The notes below the pieces were generated by a model. The model did no database searches. It worked only from the letters and a program-made list of their open reading frames with translations, and had not been told where the DNA came from. From an uncultured Lachnospiraceae bacterium (lineage in GTDB: Bacteria; Bacillota; Clostridia; Lachnospirales; Lachnospiraceae), in assembly GCA_905235415.1 (NCBI GenBank), contig CAJOKX010000004.1, positions 1 through 52,920 of the forward strand: 52,920 bases of DNA, given 5' to 3'. Of the stretch, positions 18,479 to 27,333 are shown one piece after another (position 1 is the stretch's first letter; every line of letters begins with the position of its first letter). The position numbers were made by a program, and so were the translations under genes.

Positions 18479-18961
18479 TCAGAATCCGGACTCTTTCAGG
18501 ATGCTCTCCGCTTTGTCATAGTCATCGCAGACAACCATGACGGCGTATGCGCCGGCGGTCTTTACGATCGCTTTGTCCAGCTTCGCGGCCTCATCCGGAT
18601 TGTAGGTGGAAAACAGGTCTTTCTGGTTCTTTACGCGGGTCTGGAGCAATTCTCCGGCTTTCTTCGCGCTGTCCTCATCCTTGCACTGTACCACGACGAT
18701 CTCGTCCGCGGTGGCGTTGCCGCTCATATAGACCTTGCTGTCCGTGACCTGTCCGTCCTCAAAGAAATAGATACTCGAAAGCATCTCGCTCTGTGTCTCG
18801 TTGAGCGTGTCGGACGTGATGACGGAACTGTTCAGTTCATCGGCCAGCTTCGCGACATCAACGCTGACATTCTCTTTGCTCTTTCCGCCTCCGCATGCAC
18901 TCAGGCCAAGCGCCGTTATCACAGCTGCTGCAGCAAGCAGCATTCTCTTGTATTTCTTCAT
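18479..18961 (-). CDS. DUF4358-like lipoprotein
   Basis: Lipobox LGLSACGGG after a hydrophobic signal; DADEIVVVQCKDEDSAKK-type region; family name is from pattern memory. Confidence 0.75.
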   Translation of the reverse strand: MKKYKRMLLAAAAVITALGLSACGGGKSKENVSVDVAKLADELNSSVITSDTLNETQSEMLSSIYFFEDGQVTDSKVYMSGNATADEIVVVQCKDEDSAKKAGELLQTRVKNQKDLFSTYNPDEAAKLDKAIVKTAGAYAVMVVCDDYDKAESILKESGF

Positions 18962-19056
18962 AATACGTATCTCCCCTGTTCTTCATGATGATCTGTCAGA
19001 TCTTCAAACCAACTCAGTAACCACGACATCATATCAGAAGCTTGTGCAAAATGCAA

Positions 19057-20520
19057 TCATCCGCACAGACGGATGACTGCATCCGCGATAATCTTCGCGC
19101 TTCTTGAAAGGATACTCAGCTTCATGAATTCATCGTTCCCGTGCATCCGGTTGTCCACACTGCTCTCCGCGCACCCGAATGCCACGCCGTTCTGAAGGCC
19201 GTGCACATACGTCCCGCCTCCGATCGCCAGCGGCTCTCCTCTCTCCCCGAAATACAGCTCATAGGAATCAAGAAGCTTCTGAACCAGTTCTGAATCGGCG
19301 CTGACACAGTGCGGGGGCGTCATCGCATCCGCCTCCATCCGAAACCCGGCCTCTTCAAGCTGCGCGCGGATCTTCTGCGTCAGATTCTCATCATTTGCGC
19401 ACAGCGGTGCCCTGCAGTCAAATACAGCCTTCAGGCTGTAGGAATCTTCAGACTCGTCCTTTGTTTCATACTGCAGCAGATCGAGGGACATGGTCAGCTC
19501 TCCGCTCTCAGGATCCGAGTAATTCACGCCCAGCGCCTGCCCATGCAGGTCCCCGTGCGGCCACAGAGCGGCAAGCGCAAGCAGCTTCTGCTCTCCTTCC
19601 CGCTGCGCCAGCGGAAGACGCGTCAGCATCCACAGTGCAGCGGTCAGCGCGTTGACGCCTTTCTCCGGATAGGCCGCGTGGCCGACCAGACCTTCCACGC
19701 AGACAACCCGCCTGTCTTCCTGCTCTTCAACCGAAACCTTTACGCCGCAGTAATTCTCCGTTTCCCGCGCGGCCCCGGCGTAAAGATCCATTGCACCGCC
19801 CGAAAGCACCATCCTCGCGCTTCCCGGAATCACATTGCTCTTATCCCCCGACTGCACGCTGATCACGCGCACCTGCCCGGGATCAGCAATGGGCTCCGTC
19901 TGCTTTCCCTCTGCCGAAACGAGGCTCTCCAGCCTTCCCTTCTCAATATTGATCAGCGGGTAGTTCGCGTCCGGGCTGATGGTAAACGCCGCCTCCTCTT
20001 CAATGCCATAGTAATAGTCCAGATCACCGGAGCCGCACTCTTCATCGGATCCGCACACAAGCCGCACGCCATGGCTGAGCGGGATCTGCAGTTCCCGGAT
20101 CGCTCGCAGGGCATAGAGCGCTGCGACCGCAGGGCCCTTGTCGTCGCTCGATCCTCTTCCGTAGATCTTATCGCCCTCCACAAGAGGCTCGAACGGCTCC
20201 GTCTTTGTCCATGTTTCGGGCGACACCGGGACCACGTCCAGATGCACCAGGATATCCAGCGCCTTTTCCCTGTCCGGATACAGATCGCCCGCAACGCAGT
20301 GATTCTCATAATTGCGTGTTTTCAGGCCGCCCTCCTCCATCAGCTGCTGCATCTGCAAAAGAGCGTCCGCGCACTGCTTTCCGTAAGGCTTGCCCTCCTT
20401 CGCCTCGCCGCGAACGGACGGGATCCGGATCAGCGCCGAAAGATCTGCCGTCATATCTTCCATGTGCGCATCGATCCACGCATCGATCTGACTTTTATAT
20501 GCCGGTTGGCTCATTTCCAT
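19057..20520 (-). CDS. pepV: M20-family dipeptidase, PepV-like
   Basis: DILVHLDVVPVSPETWTKTEPFEP, YGRGSSDDKGPAVAALYALR, CGSDEECGSGDLDYY, GGGTYVHGLQNGVAFG motifs. Confidence 0.92.
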   Translation of the reverse strand: MEMSQPAYKSQIDAWIDAHMEDMTADLSALIRIPSVRGEAKEGKPYGKQCADALLQMQQLMEEGGLKTRNYENHCVAGDLYPDREKALDILVHLDVVPVSPETWTKTEPFEPLVEGDKIYGRGSSDDKGPAVAALYALRAIRELQIPLSHGVRLVCGSDEECGSGDLDYYYGIEEEAAFTISPDANYPLINIEKGRLESLVSAEGKQTEPIADPGQVRVISVQSGDKSNVIPGSARMVLSGGAMDLYAGAARETENYCGVKVSVEEQEDRRVVCVEGLVGHAAYPEKGVNALTAALWMLTRLPLAQREGEQKLLALAALWPHGDLHGQALGVNYSDPESGELTMSLDLLQYETKDESEDSYSLKAVFDCRAPLCANDENLTQKIRAQLEEAGFRMEADAMTPPHCVSADSELVQKLLDSYELYFGERGEPLAIGGGTYVHGLQNGVAFGCAESSVDNRMHGNDEFMKLSILSRSAKIIADAVIRLCG

Positions 20521-20695
20521 TCTCCTTCCACGAAACCCGATCGATCTGCAGTGCACCGCCTGCAGACCGCTTTCCGGGTATGATTCCACCTGATTCTAAC
20601 ATTCCCGCTCTTGACTGTCCACCTTGCCCCACTGTGAGAAGCCAGGTAAAATGAAACCATCTGAACCTGCAGAACCGTTCACCGGAGGCGCCGAC

Positions 20696-21895
20696 ATGAA
20701 TCTTGAAGGATATTATTCCACCGGCCAGTTTGCAAAGCTTGCGGATGTGAGTGTGCGCACGATCCGTTTCTATGACCGCAGCGGAACGCTGAAGCCTTCC
20801 TATGTCAATGAGAATGGCGCGCGTTTCTATACCGATTCGGACCTTGTACACCTCCAGCAGATCCTGCTTTTGAAGTATCTGGGATTCACCCTGGAGGAGA
20901 TCCGCCAGATGACCGTTTCCCAGACGGATTCCCGCCATCTGCTCTCCTCCCTCAGGCTGCAGCAGAAACTGGTGCAGGACCAGATTGAACAGATGCAGAC
21001 CGTCAGCAGCCTCATCGATGAAACCGCGGCCGAACTTGCCAAATGCCCGGAGTGGGATGATTTTGACTGGAAGAAGATGCTGGATCTGATCCACCTGACC
21101 GGCATGGAAAACAGTCTCGCTTCCCAGTACCGCAATTCCACAAATCTGTCGGCGCGCATCGACCTGCACGACAGATTCTCTGTCAACCGGCAGGGATGGT
21201 TCCCCTGGCTCTTCTCGCTCCTTCCCCTCCGGGATGGAATGCATGTGCTGGAGGTCGGGTGCGGGGACGGTGCGCTGTGGACGAAGAATCTGCTTCCCGC
21301 GGCAGACCTGTCCATCGCTCTTTCTGACATCTCTGACGGCATGATCCGCGACGCAAGGCGGAATATCTCAGCCTCCGCCCCTGAGGCGGACTGTTTTTCC
21401 TACTATACCTTCGACTGCAGCAGGATTCCGTTTGATACGGACAGCCAGGACCTTATAATCGCCAATCACGTTCTGTTTTACTGCGAAGACACAGCTGCAT
21501 CTCTGAGGGAGATCCGAAGGGTCCTGAAGCCGGACTGCACGTTTGTCTGCAGCACCTACGGCAGCTGCCATATGCAGGAGATCACGCAGCTTGTACAGGA
21601 ATTTGATTCCCATATCGTCCTGTCCGCAGACCATCTGTATGACCGCTTCGGTCTGGAAAACGGCAGGCAGATCCTCCTGCAGTCGGGCGCCTTTGAGGAC
21701 GTGGAGGTTCACCGGTATGAGGACTCCCTTCTTGTGACGCAGGCGCAGCCCCTCATCGAGTATATCCTCTCCTGCCACGGCAACCAGAACCGGTTCCTGG
21801 TCGAGCGCTACCGGGATTTTTGCCGCTTTGTCGAAGAGAAGGTCAAAGACGGTTTCACCATTACAAAAGACGCAGGGGCGTTCACCTGCCGGTGA
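20696..21895 (+). CDS. MerR-family HTH regulator fused to a class I SAM-dependent methyltransferase
   Basis: N-term YYSTGQFAKLADVSVRTIRFYDRSGTLKPSYVNENGARFYTDSDLVHLQQILLLKYLGFTLEEIRQM (MerR); C-term HVLEVGCGDGALWTKNLLP motif I and IIANHVLFYCED. Confidence 0.9.
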   Translation: MNLEGYYSTGQFAKLADVSVRTIRFYDRSGTLKPSYVNENGARFYTDSDLVHLQQILLLKYLGFTLEEIRQMTVSQTDSRHLLSSLRLQQKLVQDQIEQMQTVSSLIDETAAELAKCPEWDDFDWKKMLDLIHLTGMENSLASQYRNSTNLSARIDLHDRFSVNRQGWFPWLFSLLPLRDGMHVLEVGCGDGALWTKNLLPAADLSIALSDISDGMIRDARRNISASAPEADCFSYYTFDCSRIPFDTDSQDLIIANHVLFYCEDTAASLREIRRVLKPDCTFVCSTYGSCHMQEITQLVQEFDSHIVLSADHLYDRFGLENGRQILLQSGAFEDVEVHRYEDSLLVTQAQPLIEYILSCHGNQNRFLVERYRDFCRFVEEKVKDGFTITKDAGAFTCR

Positions 21896-21951
21896 ATATC
21901 CCCTGCATCTGCTTCTTTGCGTCATAGATGGTCCTATATGGTTTTTTCAGT

Positions 21952-22554
21952 TCAGAAATGAAATGTATTCTCCAGAACGTCCCACTTCGTGTCCTTGTCT
22001 GACAGGTTCAGGGGTGTTCCATCCGACATGTGGTAACCGCCGGCCGCCGCGCTGCCCTGGTAGGTTCCCTCCAGATCCGGCCACAGAATCCCGATCGACG
22101 GATCATTCCACGCAACTCCGCCCTCATCTCCGGGATGATAGAAATCCGTGCATTTGTAACAGAACTCTGCCCAGTCCGAAAGCACCAGGAATCCGTGCGC
22201 GAATCCTTCTGAAATATAGAACTGTTTATGGTTCTCGGCAGATAGTTCGATTCCGTACCATTTTCCGAAGGTTTCGCTCCCCTGCCTGAGATCCACCGCC
22301 ACGTCAAAAACACTGCCGCGGATCACCCGGACCAGCTTCCCCTGCGGATGCTCCTTCTGAAAATGAAGTCCGCGCAGGACCCCCTTGACGGAGGCGGACT
22401 GATTGTCCTGCACAAAGATCATATCCAGGCCGGCCTCTTTCATATCTCTCAGGTTGTAGGTCTCCGTAAAATAGCCTCTCTTGTCGCCGTGTACAGTCGG
22501 CTCGATCACATACAGACCCTCGATCGGGGCCGGGGTTACCTTAATCTGTCCCAT
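21952..22554 (-). CDS. rfbC: dTDP-4-dehydrorhamnose 3,5-epimerase
   Basis: RGYFTETYN, QDNQSASVKGVLRGLHFQ, EGFAHGFLVLSDWAEFCYKCTDFYHP motifs. Confidence 0.95.
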   Translation of the reverse strand: MGQIKVTPAPIEGLYVIEPTVHGDKRGYFTETYNLRDMKEAGLDMIFVQDNQSASVKGVLRGLHFQKEHPQGKLVRVIRGSVFDVAVDLRQGSETFGKWYGIELSAENHKQFYISEGFAHGFLVLSDWAEFCYKCTDFYHPGDEGGVAWNDPSIGILWPDLEGTYQGSAAAGGYHMSDGTPLNLSDKDTKWDVLENTFHF

Positions 22555-22586
22555 ACTTCTGTAAGCTCCTCACATTCTGCACTGAT

Positions 22587-23573
22587 TTAAAAGTCAATCT
22601 CTTTGAGATACCGCGAAAGCGCATCCTTCCAGTCCGGAAGCGGCCTGAATCCTTCCCGTACAAGCTTGCTCTTGTCCAGTCTGCTGTTGCTGGGCCTCTT
22701 CGCCCTGGACAGTCCGTACTCCTTCGTACTCACGGGGATCAGTTTCAGATTTTCTTCATCATAGTCGGTATACCCCATGGCACTCGCCTGCCGGAAGATC
22801 TCCCTGGAGAAATCATACCAGCTGATGTATCCGGTCTTCGTGCCGTCGCTGTCAAAGGGACCCTGCGCGTCGGAAAGCTCCGAGTTGGTGGCGTGGTAGT
22901 ATCCGTACCGGTCCGTCTCAATCATATCGACCAGAAGCGATGACAGATCATATGTGTAGGTCGGCGTTCCGATCTGATCATTCACGATCCGAAGCTGATG
23001 ATGTTTGCGCCCGATGGACAGCATGGTGCGGATATAATTGCTCCCGCTCTTTCCGAACACCCATGCGATCCGGACGATGAAGTATTTCTCCAGAATGCCC
23101 GAAACAGCCAGCTCCCCGTCCAGTTTGGTCTGCCCGTACACATTGAGCGGGCTGTAGTTCTTATCGTCGGGATCCCAGGGCCGGTCGCCCATTCCGTCAA
23201 ATACATAGTCGGTCGAAAGGTACAGCATCTTCGCGTCCACGCCAAGAGCCGCCCTGGCAATATGCTCTGTGCCGCCTGCATTGACGGCCTGCACCTTCCC
23301 GAGAAGTTCTCTGTCCTCCGCCAGATCCACCGCCGTCCAGGCCGCGCAGTGAATCACCGCGTCCGGGCGCACCTTTTCAAACACTGCACTGACAGCGTCC
23401 TGATTGGTAATGTCTAGCTGGATATATTCCATCCGCTCAGCCGCGGATCCGTCCCTGACGCCCGCGTATTGATCCGCCAGATCGGTTCCGATCCCTTCAT
23501 AGCCGCGCCGGTTCAGTTCATTCATAACGTCATGCCCGAGCTGTCCGGCAACGCCGGTTACCAGTACACGCAT
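22587..23573 (-). CDS. rfbD: dTDP-4-dehydrorhamnose reductase
   Basis: MRVLVTGVAGQLGHDVMNEL, YLSTDYVFDG, NVYGQTKLDGE motifs. Confidence 0.94.
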   Translation of the reverse strand: MRVLVTGVAGQLGHDVMNELNRRGYEGIGTDLADQYAGVRDGSAAERMEYIQLDITNQDAVSAVFEKVRPDAVIHCAAWTAVDLAEDRELLGKVQAVNAGGTEHIARAALGVDAKMLYLSTDYVFDGMGDRPWDPDDKNYSPLNVYGQTKLDGELAVSGILEKYFIVRIAWVFGKSGSNYIRTMLSIGRKHHQLRIVNDQIGTPTYTYDLSSLLVDMIETDRYGYYHATNSELSDAQGPFDSDGTKTGYISWYDFSREIFRQASAMGYTDYDEENLKLIPVSTKEYGLSRAKRPSNSRLDKSKLVREGFRPLPDWKDALSRYLKEIDF

Positions 23574-23578
23574 ATCTC

Positions 23579-24607
23579 TCAGACCTCCTTGCGATCTCCA
23601 TACATTTTCTCATAGTAATTCTGGTACTCGCCCGATATGATCGGCTCCCACCAGTCTTCATGATCCAGATACCACTGGATCGTCTTCCGGATCCCGTCCT
23701 CAAACTTTGTCTCCGGGAGCCACCCCAGCTCATTGTGGATCTTTGTGGGATCGATCGCGTAGCGCATGTCATGTCCCTTGCGGTCTTCGACATGGGTGAT
23801 CAGGGAATGCGGCTTGCCGAGCGCGTCGCAGATCATCGTCACGATATCTATGTTCCGCATCTCATTGTGTCCGCCGACATTATAGACCTCACCGACACGG
23901 CCCTTGTGAATGATCAGGTCGATTGCCCTGCAGTGATCCTCCACATACAGCCAGTCGCGCACATTCAGTCCTTCCCCGTAGACCGGAAGCGGCTTATCAT
24001 GCAGCGCGTTGATAATCATCAGCGGGATCAGCTTCTCCGGGAAATGATACGGCCCGTAGTTGTTGCTGCATCTGGAGATGGTCACAGGCAGTCCGTAGGT
24101 CCTGTGATAGGCAAGGACGAACAGGTCCGCCGACGCTTTGGAGCTGGAATACGGGCTCGACGTATGGATCGGCGTCTCCTCGGTAAAGAACAGGTCCGGG
24201 CGGTCCAGCGGAAGATCTCCGTAGACCTCGTCGGTTGACACCTGATGGTACCGCTGTATGCCGTATGTGCGGCACGCATCCATCAGGACGGTCGTCCCTC
24301 TGATATTGGTCTCGAGGAAGATATCCGGGTTCACGATCGAGCGGTCCACATGGCTCTCCGCCGCGAAGTTGACGACAATATCCGGATGCTCTTCCTCAAA
24401 CAGTGAATAGACAGCCTCCCTGTCCGTAATCGACTCCTTCACAAACCGAAAGTTCGGACGGTCCATCACAGGCGCGAGCGTGCTGAGATTGCCCGCGTAT
24501 GTCAGGCAGTCCAGGCAGACGATCCTGTAGTCCGGATAGGTCTCCAGCATATGATAGATGAAGTTGCTTCCGATGAATCCGGCGCCGCCGGTCACAATAA
24601 TGGTCAT
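23579..24607 (-). CDS. rfbB: dTDP-glucose 4,6-dehydratase
   Basis: IIVTGGAGFIGSNFIYHM, FAAESHVDRSI, STDEVYGDLP, PYSSSKASADLFVLAYHRTYGLPVTISRCSNNYGPY. Confidence 0.97.
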   Translation of the reverse strand: MTIIVTGGAGFIGSNFIYHMLETYPDYRIVCLDCLTYAGNLSTLAPVMDRPNFRFVKESITDREAVYSLFEEEHPDIVVNFAAESHVDRSIVNPDIFLETNIRGTTVLMDACRTYGIQRYHQVSTDEVYGDLPLDRPDLFFTEETPIHTSSPYSSSKASADLFVLAYHRTYGLPVTISRCSNNYGPYHFPEKLIPLMIINALHDKPLPVYGEGLNVRDWLYVEDHCRAIDLIIHKGRVGEVYNVGGHNEMRNIDIVTMICDALGKPHSLITHVEDRKGHDMRYAIDPTKIHNELGWLPETKFEDGIRKTIQWYLDHEDWWEPIISGEYQNYYEKMYGDRKEV

Positions 24608-24654
24608 ACTGGCACTTTTCCTCCCATGTGCTTCTCTTCTTGAAAAGAACGCTC

Positions 24655-25551
24655 CTACTGCGCCGCGTCCATGAACTTCCCGTCCAGGACGTCCTTGAGG
24701 TACTGTCCGTACTGGTTCTTCTTCAGCACTTCATAGACCTCCATAACCTCTTCCCTGGAGATCCATCCGTTCTGATACCCGATCTCCTCCAGGCACGCGA
24801 TCTTGCGGTGCTGATGCTGCTCGATCGTCTTGACAAAGTTCGTCGCGTCCACCAGCGATTCATGCGTCCCTGTATCCAGCCAGGTGAATCCCTGTCCGAG
24901 CAGTTCAACGTTCAGCCTTCCCTGCTCCAGATAGATGCGGTTGAGATCGGTGATCTCCAGCTCCCCCCTCGCACTCGGCTTCAGGTTCTTCGCATATTCC
25001 ACGACCTGGTTGTCATAAAAATAAAGACCGGTCACGCAGTAGTTGCTCTTGGGATGCTCCGGCTTTTCCTCTATGGTTTCCGCCTTCCCGTCTTTGTTGA
25101 ACGACACGATGCCGAAGCGCTCCGGGTCATCCACATAATAACCGAATACCGTGGCGCCAGCCCCGGAGTCTGCATTGCGAACCGCAGCCATCAGTCTCTT
25201 CCCCAGGCCATGCCCGAAGAAGATGTTATCTCCGAGGACCATGCATACATTGTCATCCCCGATAAACGGAGCCCCAATGATAAATGCCTGCGCGAGCCCG
25301 TCAGGACTTGGCTGGACCGCATAGGACAGATGAACGCCGAACTGATGTCCGTCACCGAGAAGCTCCCTGAACCTGGGCGTATCGGCAGGCGTTGAGATGA
25401 TCAGGATATCGCGGATGCCGGCCCGCATCAGGACAGACATCGGATAATAGATCATTGGTTTGTCATAAATCGGAAGCAGCTGTTTGGAGGTAACCATGGT
25501 AAGTGGATACAGCCTGGTGCCGCTTCCCCCTGCAAGTATGATTCCCTTCAT
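24655..25551 (-). CDS. rfbA: Glucose-1-phosphate thymidylyltransferase
   Basis: [56 protein letters not shown]. Confidence 0.97.
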   Translation of the reverse strand: MKGIILAGGSGTRLYPLTMVTSKQLLPIYDKPMIYYPMSVLMRAGIRDILIISTPADTPRFRELLGDGHQFGVHLSYAVQPSPDGLAQAFIIGAPFIGDDNVCMVLGDNIFFGHGLGKRLMAAVRNADSGAGATVFGYYVDDPERFGIVSFNKDGKAETIEEKPEHPKSNYCVTGLYFYDNQVVEYAKNLKPSARGELEITDLNRIYLEQGRLNVELLGQGFTWLDTGTHESLVDATNFVKTIEQHQHRKIACLEEIGYQNGWISREEVMEVYEVLKKNQYGQYLKDVLDGKFMDAAQ

Positions 25552-25565
25552 GCACTCATTCTCCA

Positions 25566-25662
25566 TTCCGCCGCCTGAAGCGGCAACCTGTTTTCAGTTC
25601 CGCCGCCTGAAGCGGCAGCCTGTTTTTCCATTCCGCCGCCTGAAGCGGCAGCCTGTTTTCAG
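25566..25662 (-). repeat. Three tandem 32-33 bp hairpin units in the rfbA 5' leader
   Basis: ttccgccgcctgaagcggc(a)(a/g)cctgtttt x3; each carries gccgc-ctgaa-gcggc. Confidence 0.85.
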
Positions 25663-25792
25663 TATTCAAGTGCGCTTCGGCTCTCTTGCCGCGCCGCGCC
25701 CGGTGCTCTGGCACCATCTTCCTCAGAGCGCGGCTTCGATCTGCCGGAGCTTACTTCTGCTGCATTTATACCATATTCGGGATTCTGAATCC

Positions 25793-25823
25793 ACTATAAA
25801 AGGTGACGTTACGTCACCTTCAA
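25793..25823 (-). promoter_or_regulatory. Candidate rml operon promoter with 19-bp spacer filled by a perfect palindrome
   Basis: minus strand TTGAAG (25818-25823), 19-bp spacer, TATAGT (25793-25798); palindrome AAGGTGACGT-T-ACGTCACCTT at 25800-25820. Confidence 0.5.
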
Positions 25824-25863
25824 TACCTTTTTTCAAATATTCTTCTTTTCTTTCTTCCGTTCA

Positions 25864-25902
25864 AAAACGCTGCGCAGGAGGATCCATGCGCAGCGCTTTT
25901 CC
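25864..25902 (-). terminator. Rho-independent terminator of glmM
   Basis: minus strand agcgctgcgcatggatcctcctgcgcagcgtttttg. Confidence 0.85.
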
Positions 25903-25947
25903 TGATTTCATGCTGATTCCATCCCGGGATGCCGGGAAGTGAGCCGT

Positions 25948-27303
25948 TTATTTCGCGGCCAGTCCCTCTTCGCGGATCACGTCGATGACCGAATCGACCC
26001 ATTTCTCGCACTCTTCCTCTGTGCCGGCCTCGACCATGACACGGATCTTCGGCTCCGTTCCGCTCTCCCTGACCAGGATACGTCCGCTGTCTCCCAATCC
26101 GTCGACGGCTGCCTGCACGGCTGCCTTGACCTTTTCGTTGGCCTGTGTCTGTGCTTTGTCATAGACCACAATGTTCTTGAGAACCTGCGGATAGATCTGC
26201 ATCTCGTCTGCCATCATGGACAGCGGCATCTTCTTCTCCAGCATCGTCTGCATCACCATCAGGGATGTCAGGACGCCGTCTCCGGTGGTCGCGTATTTGC
26301 CGAAGATGATGTGTCCGCTCTGTTCTCCGCCGAGCACATATCCGTTCGCCATCATATTTTCCGCAACATACTTGTCGCCGACTGCGGTCTGCTGATACTT
26401 CAGTCCGATCGAATCGCAGGTCTTGTAGAATCCAAGGTTCGACATCACTGTCGTGACAATCATATCATGGTCCAGATTGCCGATCTCATGGAGATACTTG
26501 CCGCACAGATACATGATCTGGTCGCCGTTGACGACCTTTCCTTTTTCATCGACCGCAAGGCACCGGTCCGCGTCACCGTCAAACGCAAAACCGACATCGA
26601 GTCCATTGTCCACGACAAACTGCTGCAGGGCCTCGATATGGGTGGAACCGCAGTGGTCGTTGATGTTGACGCCGTCAGGCTGATTATGGATGACAAATGT
26701 CTTCGCTCCGAGCGCCTCGAACACCGACTTCGCGATCACGCTCGAAGCGCCGTTTGCGCAGTCCAGTCCGACCTTCCATCCGTTGAACGCACGGGTCGGG
26801 ATCGTCATGAGATACCCGATATAGCGGTTGCGGCCGGCAGAATAGTCGATGGTTCTTCCGATCGCGTCTTCGACGGCATACGGAAGCTCGCCCACTTCAC
26901 CGTCAATATACGCCTCCACCTTCTCCTCGATCTCAGGCTCGATCTTCTGTCCGTTGGCGCGCATGATCTTGATGCCGTTGTCATAGTACGGATTGTGGCT
27001 GGCGGAGATCATGATCCCGCAGTCGAATCCGTCCATGCGGCAGCAGTAAGACACCGACGGCGTCGTCGTGACATGAAGCAGATAGGCATCCGCGCCTGAA
27101 CTGGTCAGGCCAGAACACAGGGCGTCCTCCAGCATATAGCTGGATCTTCTGGTATCCTTTCCGATGATGATCCTTGCCCTGTGATCTTCATGGTTCTGAC
27201 CGTAATACCATCCCAGATATCGTCCGACCTTAAATGCCTTCTCCGCTGTCAGCTCAACATTTGCCTTCCCGCGGAATCCGTCTGTTCCGAAATACTTACC
27301 CAT
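25948..27303 (-). CDS. glmM: Phosphoglucosamine mutase
   Basis: MGKYFGTDGFRGKANVELT, GIMISASHNPYYDNGIK, AFDGDADRCLAVDEKG, RESGTEPKIRVMVEA. Confidence 0.97.
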   Translation of the reverse strand: MGKYFGTDGFRGKANVELTAEKAFKVGRYLGWYYGQNHEDHRARIIIGKDTRRSSYMLEDALCSGLTSSGADAYLLHVTTTPSVSYCCRMDGFDCGIMISASHNPYYDNGIKIMRANGQKIEPEIEEKVEAYIDGEVGELPYAVEDAIGRTIDYSAGRNRYIGYLMTIPTRAFNGWKVGLDCANGASSVIAKSVFEALGAKTFVIHNQPDGVNINDHCGSTHIEALQQFVVDNGLDVGFAFDGDADRCLAVDEKGKVVNGDQIMYLCGKYLHEIGNLDHDMIVTTVMSNLGFYKTCDSIGLKYQQTAVGDKYVAENMMANGYVLGGEQSGHIIFGKYATTGDGVLTSLMVMQTMLEKKMPLSMMADEMQIYPQVLKNIVVYDKAQTQANEKVKAAVQAAVDGLGDSGRILVRESGTEPKIRVMVEAGTEEECEKWVDSVIDVIREEGLAAK

Positions 27304-27333
27304 TTTTTTACCCTCATTTCTTTTAAAGCAGTG

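Noticed and set aside
19309-20583. 424-aa plus-strand ORF
   Set aside because: Antisense to the M20 dipeptidase, which is strongly supported.
25566-25662. CRISPR array
   Set aside because: Tandem 32-33 bp units with no variable spacers.
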